Positions 46,230-57,141 of a stretch of DNA of 64,000 bases are shown here, in pieces. The stretch is from Syngnathus acus (lineage: Eukaryota > Chordata > Actinopteri > Syngnathiformes > Syngnathidae). The notes beneath the pieces are model-generated. The model did not search any database, had not been told where the DNA came from, and saw nothing but the letters and a program-made list of their open reading frames with translations. Where the stretch lies: the NCBI RefSeq assembly GCF_901709675.1, contig NC_051094.1, positions 15,634,501 to 15,698,500 on the forward strand, read 5' to 3'. The position numbers were made by a program, and so were the translations under genes. Within the stretch, counting starts at the first letter, position 1; every line of letters starts with the position of its first letter.

Positions 46230-49200
46230 ATGTTTTCGGCGTTGAAAAAGCTGGTGGGGTCTGAGCCGGGCCAGCTCAGGGACAAGAACATTCCTGCTGG
46301 CCTACAGTCCATGAACCAAAGTTTGCAAAGACGCTTCGCTAAAGGGGTCCAATATAATAGTAAGCTTTCAAACAAACATTTTCCATTTTTAAACAAACTC
46401 ATATACACACAATCTTTTATGTTACATACATAGCCTATTTCTCCGTGCAGTGCAAACACACCGAAAGAAAGAGTGTAGAATTCAAAATAAGTCACGGGAA
46501 CATTTTTTTTAAAGGTGTTGTGTAAATTTGCTTTTCAAATACTCAATTAAAATATAAGCAAATTGGCATTAATATTTAAACTCCTAATGTGTTTTTTTTT
46601 TCCCAATTCATTTTACTCAAGTGAAAATCGTCATCCGCGGCGATCGGAACACTGGAAAGAGTACTTTATGGTATCGACTGCAGGGCAAGAAGTTTGTGGA
46701 AGAGTACATCCCCACTCAGGAGATTCAAGCCACGAGCATTCATTGGAACTACAAAAGTGGGTGGTTTTTAACATCTTTAAAAGTCTAGTCAATGCTCAGT
46801 GTGTCTGTGTTGTTTTTTCATTTATTGCTCATGTGAACACATTTACATGTACTGTTGCCTTTTTATTCATTCCAGTGGCTCCATATCAAGGTAAACTAGT
46901 TTTATTTAGTCCAAGTTTGGTAACTGTTCGTTGTTGGCTTTGCTGTACTAGCCCTTGCTCTTGTAGTGTTCTAAATAATAGAGCAGTCACTGAATCTGTG
47001 TGAGCGTATCATCATAATCTCTGTGTTAGTATAAACTTCTTCTGCAAAACAACACTTAGATAATTAAACCTCCTCTCATGTTTCTCAGCTACTGATGATG
47101 TGGTCAAGGTCGAGGTGTGGGACGTGGTTGACAAAGGTAAGTGGTGGTGTAAAAGTGTGTCATGGTGTATCGAGCTTTTTGCTAAGTCTGACCTCATCGC
47201 CACAGATCAAACTGCTGAATCTCATGACTCCATGCGTGGTTGTTGTTTTGTTTCCTGTCCTCACTCATTTCTTTTCTGAACCCCTCGCGCTCATCTCAGG
47301 CCAAAAATATCCTCTTCCTGAAGGTGTAGGTGAGCGCCACTCTAGTGTGTAGAATTTCAACACTGTTGTGTGCTGTTGGTATGCTACACCGTCCTCCATT
47401 GTTATCTGAGAATTGATATTCTTGAGGTTTGCAGTTTGGCTACACCTTAAAGTTTGGCTGTTTTCTTGCTGTGTTTACAATAGTAGTCCAGATCATCTAC
47501 ACACTAACCAAGCTTACTGATACTAGCGATATTGGGTTACTATACTTGAAGCATAGCGTTTTGAGATGCATTGGTACACTGCAGTTCTGTAAGAAAAGTA
47601 TGTGCTGCTCTGCTTGCTCCACCCACAAACTCACCGAAAGCGAGAAGAGAACCCTACATTTGATGTAATCCCTCTTATATCTTGATCTTTCAGGCAAAGG
47701 CAAAAAGCGTGGAGACAATTTGAAACTGGAGAATGAGCCACAAGAGGTAATATTAATCACATGACTGTCATGTGTTAAGAACAAATAGCTTACTCATAGG
47801 ATGTGGGTCAGTGATGGGGGGGGGCTACTAGGCTGTTACCAAATCAAATTGATGTGGCAGTTCTTATGTATTATCAATACTTTTATGTGTTGCAGTCAGA
47901 TGAAGTAGCCCTTGACGCGGAGTTTCTAGATGTGTACAAGAATTGCAATGGAGTCATCATGATGTTTGACATTACCAAGCAATGGTAAGAATCGTCTGTG
48001 TCCTCGCTTGAGGGTATACTAGAAGTTGTTTTTAGAAGTAGACGTAAGTGAAGTGTAATCAACTCCAGCTTTGACATCGCTTCCTCCTCTCTAAATTACT
48101 TAAGTGTAAGTTTCTACTAGATTTGTTTGGGCTGCGATTTTAAAATTGACTTTTATTGAGAGCTGTCCACTATGTTTTCAGGACATTTAACTACATCTTA
48201 AGGGAACTTCCCAAAGTTCCCACTCATGTACCAGTTTGTGTGCTCGGAAACCACAGAGACATGGGTGAGCATCGGGTCATCCTCCCTGATGATATAAGAG
48301 AGCTAATTGCTGGACTAAACAGGTAAATATCATCTCCGACCAAATGCCGCATCTCCCTAACACAAGACAATCACCTCAAGCGAGAAAGGTCAATTGTAAG
48401 AGTCTTTAGAAACAACAAAATGCTCAACTAAACACACCTTCTCATTCAATGCGTTTTCATGTTTCTTGTATTTATTTTCTGGACGATTTACATTGTAGAT
48501 TCTCACAGAACATGTGGAGTTATGTACTTCACAACCAAAAAGATGAAATAACTCAAATCATGTTTTGTATCTTCGTTCCTTTAAAATAGCCAGCCCCCCC
48601 TTTGCCCTGATTACTGCTTTGCATTCTCCAGAAATAATTGCCTTATCTTGGCAAGGGGCGGGATAGTCCATTGTTGTAGGAGAAATGTACTAATCTTCAT
48701 TTCTTCATTTCCTGCCTTATTTCTTAACATTTTAATCAGCCACCCCACCCTGGGTGCAAACCACATACTGTAAAAAATGCGGCACCTGATCATGTGTTGG
48801 TTTCCTTCCGTGTCGTCTCCACCACTACTAGTGGCACTTGTCTTTGTCCTTGTTTGTCTGTAATTTATCCATTTTTACATTTGTAAGTCAAAAAAGTCAA
48901 AGTCTGCTTTATTGTCAATTTCTTCACATACCAAGACACACAAAGAAATCGTACAGTACAGTAGATAGCATGAAGTCTAGTGTATTTCTGGCTTGTAAGA
49001 TTTGTCTCCTTGCTGAGTTGGAGATCCCACATCAGGAAGTGGGTTGATTAAAGTTCTGATAGTGGTGCAAATTCACAACCTTTTGGTCGAACTTAACGCA
49101 TCAGCAGTTGCAGCACAACATACGCAATACCAGTGGTTCTTAACCTTGTTAGAGGTACCAAACCCCACTAGTTTCCTATGCGCATTCACCAAACCCCTCT

Positions 49201-50121
49201 TTAGTGAAAAATAAAATTATTCTTTTTTCAAATTCATGACATCGATGTTTTTTATTGGTGCACAAAATGAGCCGTGCATGGACATCACCTTGTTCAAAGA
49301 ACAAAACCAACACAATGCATGAACTCATGACAAATTACACACCTGCAAATCAGTGTGACTTCTGCTGTTGCCTTTGCGAGACCAGTTCAGACATGCGTCA
49401 TCACAAATTTACATGATACTCCACAGTGGAGGCTCTGCCGAACCCCTGAGACCAACTCACCGAACCCCTAGGGTTTGATCGAACCCAGGTTAAGAACCAC
49501 TGCGCTATACACGCTCCATGCTTGTCTTGATGGAAGCGGAACATTAGTCTTCTGTGTTACCGGAATTTTATTTCGTGTTGGTTTTGCTTTGCATTCAAAC
49601 AAAGGGAAAGTACCAACAAATCGTTATTTTACCTTATATTAATTATTATTTTAGTGTTGAGGCCCACTTGATATCAGGTCTGGCTGAACTAATACATGGT
49701 TGGTTTGAGAAGCCTTCGTGTCAATGGGTAATTCCAGTCATATTAGGTTGAATTGCCTCCTAGTGGCAAAAAACACACTTGGAATTCTATTAGAGAAACA
49801 GATTGATACTCTTCTTAAATAATAAGTGTTTATGATTTACACAGTGATCAATTATTACACATTGCCAAATGAAGAACTCTAATATAATAATTTAAAAGTT
49901 TGAAAGCTCTAAATTCAACTTGAAAGCATTGTGTTTTATATAATACAATGAAATTTGTTGTCCATTTAAGAGTTTGAAAGCTCTAAATATAACTTGAAAG
50001 CATTGTGTTTTCCAGACCAATGGGATCATCCTACATCCACTATGCTGAATCCTCGATGAAGAATGGCTTCGGCCTCAAATACTTGCACAGATTTTTTAAC
50101 ATCCCCTTCCTACAACTGCAG
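46230..50121 (+). CDS. rabl6: rabl6 exons 1-7: GTPase-like domain
   Basis: The P-loop GDRNTGKS is at residues 50-57. The usual switch II WDTAGQ is replaced by WDVVDKG (residues 99-105), so the catalytic Gln region differs from true Rabs. The usual NKxD base-recognition motif is represented by GNHRDMG. These departures match family RABL6. The domain continues through [35 protein letters not shown] and [16 protein letters not shown]. Confidence 0.93.
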
Positions 50122-53100
50122 GTAATCTTTTTCCCTCACTTGCTATTATTAATCTGAACGCTTAACGATTTTGTTGCAGATTCTAATCTTTGTGATTTTG
50201 TGTATGCAGAGAGAGACCCTTCTGAGGCAACTGGAGACCAACCAGTTGGACATGGATGCCACCCTAGAAGAGCTTTGTGTGCAGCAGGAGACAGAAGATC
50301 AAAATTATGAAATGTACAAGTGCTCTCCCTCCCTCTTCTTGTGTTATGATTTTGTTGATAACATTGTTGCAATGTATTTCAATTTCTATAGCTTCCTGGA
50401 GAACTTAGAGTCTCGCAATAAGGCCTATGGCTCACCTGGTCCAGCCAATGGTCAGAGTCCGTCCTCAGGCTCCCAGTCCCCCATTGTTCCTCCGAGTGGG
50501 GCCTCCACGGGAAGCTCCAGCCCAAGCACACCTCAACCCCCAATCCCTTCCCAGCCACTCCCACAGTCGCCTTCTGTGACGGCTTCTTCGGTCCCAGCTC
50601 TCGCTGTAGCCGTTGGCAGAGCAGCCTCGCCTTCCGCTGAGTTAAAAACTTCAGCGCAATCACCAGAGCACCTTCAGTCCTCCATTGCGCCTGTATCAGT
50701 CCCCCAGAAACGCAGCTTCATGTCTCGATGGTTTGGGTCATCATCGCCTGTCCCTGAAGCATCTGTTAGTGCAGCAGGTACGACTCCTCTATACCTTAAC
50801 CCTGAATTGGTTTCTTTTTTGCATTTTACATCTGTGCAGTGTTCAAAAGCTGTACAATTACTTCACATAAAATTACTTGACATGGTAGAAGACTCACTCT
50901 TTGAAGGAACTCTTTATTCAGTCCTATTTAGTTTTAAATCCAAGATTAATATTTAGACATTTCTTGAATGGAAAGCTTAAATAACATATATATGAACACT
51001 AGAAATATAATACTGAAACTGCCACTTAGCTGTCTCATTGGAGTAAGTTGAAAATGAGAAAATGCTACTTTTTATGCTGTTTTTTAATTGACCAATTTTG
51101 CATGCGTGCACATCGTGTATATATTCTTACTATGCAAAACGTTTTTCAACGTTAATGTGACCTATAACATCTACAACTCACTTGAAAATGAAAATAAATC
51201 TTTCAGAGTAGAATTCAAAATAAAAACTAAGTTGTGTTTTCAAAAGTGTGCACACCATTTTTTTTTTATTATTACATAAGTGGGCATTGGGTTTTGTTCA
51301 TAATTAAGCTATTGTGTTCAAGCCCATGGTAAAAAAGACTCAGCACACACACACTTGCCACTATTTAAAATACACCAGATTGACCCTATACCAAGTTCAG
51401 ATACTTTATTAGTTGCTCGTGTTGGAAAAGCATTTGGTAGCTTTCTCAATCTTGCCGTCCACCTCTTTGCAGCCTACCTAACCAATTATCTTTTTTATCG
51501 ATTTTTGGAGGGATGTACTGTTCACGGTAATGACCCTCATGATGACTGTCTTCGCTTTTTCCATGGTATAGTTAATGCCTTGGAAATTCATTTGTTTCAT
51601 TCTCCCAATTTATACTTTTGAACAAAGAGATCGCTGTGTTCCCTTTGAAATGGTGGTAGGTGTGTTCCAACTCCCTATTAACATGTGGTTATTTGTGAAC
51701 ACAGCCACCTCCTCAGTTAAAAGGGTGTGCACCTAACCACATTGTCAGTTGTTAATATTTACTTCCCCAATCAAATGTGTTTTTTCCCCAACTTGAGTTG
51801 TACAGGTTTGGTCATGTGTATGGTGGAAAATCTTTTGTAACTATCATTGTGTAATTTGTTTTATATCACAAAAAAAACTGGCATTTGTAAAAGGGTGTGT
51901 GGGCTTTATGTATTAACTAAGTAGAGGGCAGTCACAAGTCCTAGCCTGAGCTGTTGAGAAATTCAAAGACTAGTAGGAAGACTGCAACACAATTGCACTG
52001 CAATTGAACACAAACATAATCAACAAGAAGAAAATATTGTAACTATTATCGTGACTACTAGTGAGATGCAATGTTTTCCTCAGAGGATGTACCTGCACGA
52101 GTGTGTCCTACTGTAGTACAAAGCGTGGATGACTTTGTGCCAGACGACAGACTGGATAAGAGTTTCCTCGAGGACAGTTTGCCCTCAAAGACAAAGGGGC
52201 CTCAGCCAGCTGCAGCAGTGGACAGTGACAGGTGGGCACTTACTTTAACTTTTGGGGGGAATATTGCGGTAGTTGTGATGGAATGTTTGCGCAATGATTT
52301 ATATCAATATCGCTTATTGTTATTACTGTTTTCTTTTATTTCAATTATTTCTATATCTGAAAAAACAATCATTATTTCAAAAAATTGCAACATTGCATTT
52401 TTATTTGGCGATGTCCTTCAGTACACCCCCACCATTTAGGGGTAGATGAGCTGTAACCTAACAACCTGCTTTTGTTTTGATTAACACTGCTTGAGGGTAT
52501 TATAATTTTCTGTATAGATGCCTGAATAGGATGCAGATTGTTTAAAGAACTACACACACAACTACATTCAATTGAATAGACATACTACACAATGTGTATT
52601 TGTTTTTTTCATTATCTATCCTAGTGATTTTGAAGACAGAGGAAACCCCATGGTGTCTGGTTTCCAGGACGAGCTTGATCCAGATGACACGGAGCCCAGT
52701 CTTCCACAGCCTAAAACGCTGCCTCCCAGTAAAGATATCATTCTGACCAGTGATGAGGATGACCAAACACTAATAGCCCCTTCTGGTAAAAACCACCATG
52801 ACCTGGACAGTGAACCTGAACTAAAAACGTAAGTCTTGACACATCACCAAACATGTTGACTGGATAATGCATGGTATGACAAGTTATCTTACCTTTTGCC
52901 TGTAACTACCGTACTTTCCGGACTATAAGTCGCTCCGGAGTACAAGTCGCACCAGCCAAAAAATGATAATAAATAATAATAGATAATAAAGAAGAAAAAA
53001 ACATATATAAGTCGCACCTGAGTACGAGTCGCAATATTGGGGGGACTTTATTTGACAAAATCCAACACCAAGAATAGACATGAATAGGCAACAACAGGCT

Positions 53101-56100
53101 AAACAATACAGTATGCTAACGTTACATAAACAAACGAGGAACTGAGAACGTAACTGACGTAACATATTAACGGTTATTAAAATAACTATAACATAAATAA
53201 CACGTCTATCAAACCATCCGTGTCACTCCAAATCATTAAATCCATCGAAATCTTTGTCCTCTGTCTAAACAACGCCGCTGCTGACTCCGGACTGCGGCGC
53301 TGATGTCGGGCTCATCATCAGTTGCGGTTGCAGTTATTCCACAGGCCTATATAACTATATATAAGCTATATATCAAATCACTATAACATAAATAGCAGTT
53401 TTATCAAACCATCCGTGTCACTCCAAATCATTAAATACATCGAAATCTTTGTCCTCCGTGTCACTTATAAACAACACCGTTGCTGACTCCGGAAGTACAT
53501 GCGGCGCTGAGGTCAGACTCATTGTCAGTGGCGGCTCCAATTATTTCACAGGCTTAGTGCGCCCTCATGCGGTTTAAAGTGAAAATAACGTGTGAAGTGA
53601 TCAACTATAATATAGTAAGTAAGTGATGTGTTAATGATCAAGTAATAATGTGTTAATAATTTCTCGTATAAGTCGCTCCTGATTATAAGTTGCACCCCGG
53701 CCAAACTATGAAAAAAACTGTGACTTATAGTCTGGAAAATACGGTATATTTGCCATAAATATAAGTGCACTCAGAGAGTGATGGGAGTCTTTTTGTATTT
53801 GGCAATGAAAAATTAATGCTACACACGATTTCAACGTAAAAAAGTATGGTAGTGTATGTCACATTCAGTCAGAGGTTAATTATAAATGCTGCTTCTTTGG
53901 CTAAGAGGTACAGTATATCCAAATCAAAAAACTTTTTCGGAAAGTACAAATCACATGATTTATACAAGTGCAGAGCAGCAAAGTGCAACATACGACTAAT
54001 AAGAATTCTGCCCCAAGGCATTATTTCAAATGTTTGAGAAACCGGGTGGCACATGGGGGACTGGGTTAGCACGTCCACCTCACAGTTCAGAGGTAGCAGG
54101 TCCAATATTTGAGAAATGGGGTGCCCTACCTCGTGCCTGCGTAGGTTTTCTCCGGTTACACTTCCTCCCACATCCTAAAACATGCATGGAAGGCCGATTG
54201 ATCACTCCAAATTGCCCGTAGGTGTGAGTGCGAGTGCGGATGGTTGTTTGTCTCTGTGTGCTCTGCGATTGGCTGGCAATCAATTCAGGGTGTCCTCCGC
54301 CCACTGCCTGCAGACTGCTGGGATAGGCTCCGACACACCTGCGACCCCCATGGGGACAAGCGCTACAGAAAATGGACGAATTGATGTTCAAGAAATCCAA
54401 GGAAGATATAATGACATTATCAAGTATTGGTAAATCTCTCTCTTTCAGCTGCATCAGCAAACCAAAGGTGGCATCTAAAGCGTTAGAGCCCAGTGACCAA
54501 TCTGCTGCTCCCATCTTCCTCACTTTAACTCCAACACAAGAACAGCCCACCCAGCAGCATGGAAAAAAGAAAGGAGTCTTACCCATTGCTGGTGACTCTG
54601 ACACTGACCCTGAGGGCCCTGTGGCCCAACAGATGCTCTCTTTTGTTGTGGATGACCCTGACTTTGAGTCTGATGCATCAGACACACCAAAAATAGCAAA
54701 GGTAAAGTATAACAGACTTAGTTGTACTAAGTTCATTTTGTTTTTACTTGTTAATCACTTCACTGGTTCTTTTATCTCAAACAAAATATTTTAGGTTGCA
54801 TTACCTGACATGTTTCGGCTTGTACTTCCGCCTTCTCACTCTGATGAAGGCGGAAGTACAAGCCGAAACATGTCAGGTAATGCAACCTAAAATATTTTGT
54901 TTGAGATATAACAGACTTACCAGTATATCATAGATTGTAAAAAATGTGTCTACGAACACCCAATGTCTTCACAGATCTTTTTGTTCATGAGTAGGACAAA
55001 ATTATTCTTGAGTAGGACAAAATGATAAAAAAATGATTTACAACTATGAATAGGGTAAAAAATATGAACCCAAGCTTCTGTAGTGAAGGATGTATATGTA
55101 TGTCACATATTTACTTGTCGTTCCCAATGAAATCCTCTGTCGCCCATACCCATAGTCCTACTGTTGTGTCATCCTCAGACTACATTCCTTGCCAGGGATG
55201 ATCTATCTGACCTTTCAGATGATGACATCCAGTCAGCCAAGGTGCCAAAACCTGTGAACCCCACTGTGATCTCCTTTAAACAAAAGGATGTTGCTGATCT
55301 TTTTGGTCTTGGCATCCAAGAAGAACCTTCAGCAACCAAAGAGAGCAGTGAGGAGCACGAAGGCAAGATCATGGAAATGTTCCTTTTTGTTGTTACCACA
55401 ACTCCCGCAGCCTCATTGTTTATGTATCAACAGACTGTTGGTTTGTTGTAGTTTGAAAAAAAATGGTTGAATAGCTCCATCCCCGTCGTGACAAGGTGAC
55501 ATTTCTGTTAACAAATTAAGACTACTAGGATAGGCTCTAGCACATCCGTGCCCTTATGAAGATAAAGCCGTTCAGGTGATGGACGGATGGATAGAAATTA
55601 AATGAACTGCAGTGTTCAGCTTTACAGCAAACATTTAACTGAAAGGGCAAGCCTAGAAAGTGGTATACATATTACGGATAAGCTGGTTTCAGGACCCTTC
55701 ACAGCTTTTGCCAAGTATAAAACATAAAATGTGTATCTGTTGGTGTGAAACGATAATTTGTCAATGGATACTATCCTTGCACATCACGCAACTAATGTTT
55801 TTATTTTCTTTGTTTTCAGAGAAAGAAAGCAAACACTCTTCCAAAGACAAGAAGAAAAAGAAGAAAAAAAGCAAAGAGGTAATGTTTTGCACAATCACAC
55901 AAAAGGTTGCTAGCGCTTTAGTTTGATTAAATGATTCAATAATCCTGCTCCATTTTCAGGAAGATGAAAAGAGTAAGAAGAAACATAAACATAAGAAAAA
56001 GGAAAAAGACGAAGCTGTTGATGACAAAGAGAAAAAGAAGAAGAAATCGAGGACCAAGAAAACAGAAATGGATGAGTTGGAAGACTTTCTAGGAGGCGGG

Positions 56101-56145
56101 TTGAGTTCCACCAAAAGAGAAGATGGAGATTATGAAGAACTTTAG
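46230..56145 (+). CDS. rabl6: RABL6, Rab-like GTPase 6 (complete, fifteen coding exons)
   Basis: RABL6 is an atypical Ras-superfamily protein reported in cell proliferation and found in cytoplasm and nucleus. Exons: 46230-46359, 46622-46756, 47089-47136, 47694-47746, 47896-47984, 48182-48322, 50016-50121, 50210-50313, 50392-50777, 52084-52231, 52625-52828, 54449-54701, 55179-55362, 55820-55878 and 55960-56145 (TAG). The sum is 2226 bp, 741 residues plus stop; human RABL6 is about 730. The start [20 protein letters not shown] and the end GDYEEL match the human protein as I recall it. The order is P-loop GTPase domain, Ser/Pro-rich middle, acidic segments, then a Lys-rich tail. The intron after 55362 is GC-AG. 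It is head-to-head with traf2 and followed by imp4 in tandem. Confidence 0.95.
47300..47329 (+). CDS. rabl6: Candidate 30-bp cassette microexon of rabl6
   Basis: CTCATCTCAG precedes and GTGAGC follows a 30-base segment that is phase 1 at both ends, exactly as the surrounding intron (47137-47693) requires. It would insert ten residues, [10 protein letters not shown], between WDVVDKG and KGKKRGD. Not included in the main model because human RABL6 as I recall it runs straight across this junction. Confidence 0.4.
   Translation, partial: AKNILFLKV
48885..48965. repeat. Dispersed repeat fragment (AAAGTCTGCTTTATTGTCAA)
   Basis: This short segment resembles the 3' end of a fish non-LTR retroelement that I have seen often. 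Only about 80 bp is present, and there is no second copy in the window to confirm it. Confidence 0.35.
49131..49502. mobile_element. hAT-type MITE in a rabl6 intron
   Basis: Its ends CAGTGGTTCTTAACCTTGTT and the complement of CAGTGGTTCTTAACCTGGGT are flanked by CGCAATAC (49123-49130) and CGCTATAC (49503-49510), an 8-bp duplication with one mismatch. Same family as 20852-21528, reversed and without the hairpin insertions. Confidence 0.88.
50210..52828 (+). CDS. rabl6: rabl6 exons 8-11: helix, Ser/Pro-rich and acidic segments
   Basis: Exons 50210-50313, 50392-50777, 52084-52231 and 52625-52828. They encode [20 protein letters not shown], a low-complexity Ser/Pro stretch, [15 protein letters not shown], then [18 protein letters not shown] and [13 protein letters not shown] with [10 protein letters not shown]. 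All these blocks have counterparts in human RABL6. Confidence 0.93.
52909..53744. mobile_element. TA-flanked MITE, CCGTACTTTCCGGACTATAA ends, internal duplication
   Basis: The ends CCGTACTTTCCGGACTATAA and the complement of CCGTATTTTCCAGACTATAA are flanked by TA (52907-52908, 53745-53746). AAGTCGC(A/T)CC motifs recur under the ends. The interior carries a direct duplication of about 195 bp (AAACCATCCGTGTCACTCCA at 53211 and 53406). It lies in a rabl6 intron. Confidence 0.88.
54044..54385 (+). repeat. ATGG-tail SINE, near full-length copy in a rabl6 intron
   Basis: Plus strand: head GGGTTAGCACGTCCACCTCA, body GTTTGTCTCTGTGTGCTCTG, tail GGGGACAAGCGCTACAGAAA then ATGGACGAATTG. It ends about 64 bp before the acceptor of the exon at 54449. 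Confidence 0.85.
54449..56145 (+). CDS. rabl6: rabl6 exons 12-15: acidic region and Lys-rich tail
   Basis: Exons 54449-54701, 55179-55362, 55820-55878 and 55960-56145. They encode [31 protein letters not shown], then [20 protein letters not shown], a long Lys-rich run (likely nuclear or nucleolar targeting, by inference), and [17 protein letters not shown]. The exon ending at 55362 uses a GC donor (GAAG|GCAAGA). Confidence 0.93.
54773..54908. repeat. Perfect 63-bp inverted repeat, 10-base spacer
   Basis: The arms 54773-54835 and 54846-54908 are exact reverse complements (outer start TATCTCAAACAAAATATTTT, inner end TGTACTTCCGCCTTC). It lies 72 bp into a rabl6 intron, and 13-bp direct copies of TATAACAGACTTA flank the segment (54708-54720 and 54907-54919). 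Confidence 0.97.
55525..55595 (+). repeat. ATGG-tail SINE, 3' fragment
   Basis: GGATAGGCTCTAGCACATCC with a following GATGGACGGATGGATA tail. Only the last 70 bp or so is present. Confidence 0.7.
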
Positions 56146-56727
56146 AATATCTTCTTCTATTACTAAAATGAACTTCAGAATAACCGTGGCAAAGAGTGAG
56201 ATCACTACCCGGTTGCCCGACTTGTATGTGCACAAAGTTGTATCCCAAGCCATACAAAATGCAATACATGAGGCTACCAACAACCACCAAGTAAAATCTC
56301 AGACACTCTGGATGTGACCCTGTTTGTTCTACTGGTCTGATTGGGGTTTCCTTGACTGCACTTACTACGTGGTGTCTTTCATTCTATTCAACTAGAAACA
56401 ACAAGGAGACTACAAAATGACCTTCGGTATAGCTGTAATTTTTTTTTTTAATGTGATTAAACATTTGTGACGATTTGATACTCCTCAAGAAATCCATCTC
56501 CGGTTAGTCTCGATAATTAGGACAACCAAGACCATTCTGTCTCAATCTTGGTGTGGTTGGAATAATGTTTGCCAGCATGCTCCAAGTAACAAATGCCTCC
56601 CCTTTTGTCTCTGTACTTGTGCTTTGACGTGTCACACCACAATTTTTTCTCTCCAAGTTTACAACTGTAAAGTTAACCCAGACAACAATCTTCTTCTTTC
56701 CACCATTGAGTAGCATTTTACAGACTA
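56146..56727 (+). other. rabl6: rabl6 3' untranslated region, proximal part
   Basis: ATTAAA at 56456 is a possible early poly(A) signal; AATAAA at 58652-58657 is the first strong canonical one I see. No coding signal is present. Confidence 0.45.
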
Positions 56728-57139
56728 CCGTATTTTCCGGACTATAAGGCGCACCTAAAAACCTAAAGTTTTCTCAAAAGCCGGCAGTGCGCCTTATAGT
56801 CCGGTGCGCCTTATATATGGACCAAATTCCTAAATTGAAACTGGCCCGAAGCATTGTGTCATGAATTCAATCATAAGTGGCCTGCTGAAGACTATGAATC
56901 ATGAATCAAAAAGACTATGGATCATTATTTTGTGATTCTAAAGTAATTTGTTGCATCTGAAGTTGAAATAAAAAAGATAAAATGGAAAATGATTTGATTT
57001 GGTTTAAAAATCTGACATGATGCATTAATGGTGCGCCTTATAGTCCGGTGCGCCTTATATAAGGACAAAGTTTTAAAATGGGCCATTCATTGAAGGTGCG
57101 CCATATAGTCCGGTGCGCCTTATAGTCCGGAAAATACGG
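56728..57139. mobile_element. TA-flanked MITE, CCGTATTTTCCGGACTATAA ends
   Basis: The inverted ends CCGTATTTTCCGGACTATAA / complement are flanked by TA (56726-56727, 57140-57141). The motif TATAGTCCGGTGCGCCTTAT recurs several times inside. The ends closely resemble those of the pogo/Tigger relic at 24180 and the MITE at 27062. It may lie in the rabl6 3' UTR. Confidence 0.9.
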
Positions 57140-57141
57140 TA

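Noticed and set aside
46563-47003. A 146-codon frame overlapping rabl6 exon 2
   Set aside because: It is a different frame of the exon plus the next intron; the conserved P-loop frame is the one given for rabl6.
50171-50956. A 261-codon open frame as a single-exon gene
   Set aside because: It is two rabl6 exons read through a stop-free 78-bp intron and into the next intron. Exon borders at 50210, 50313, 50392 and 50777 fit RABL6.
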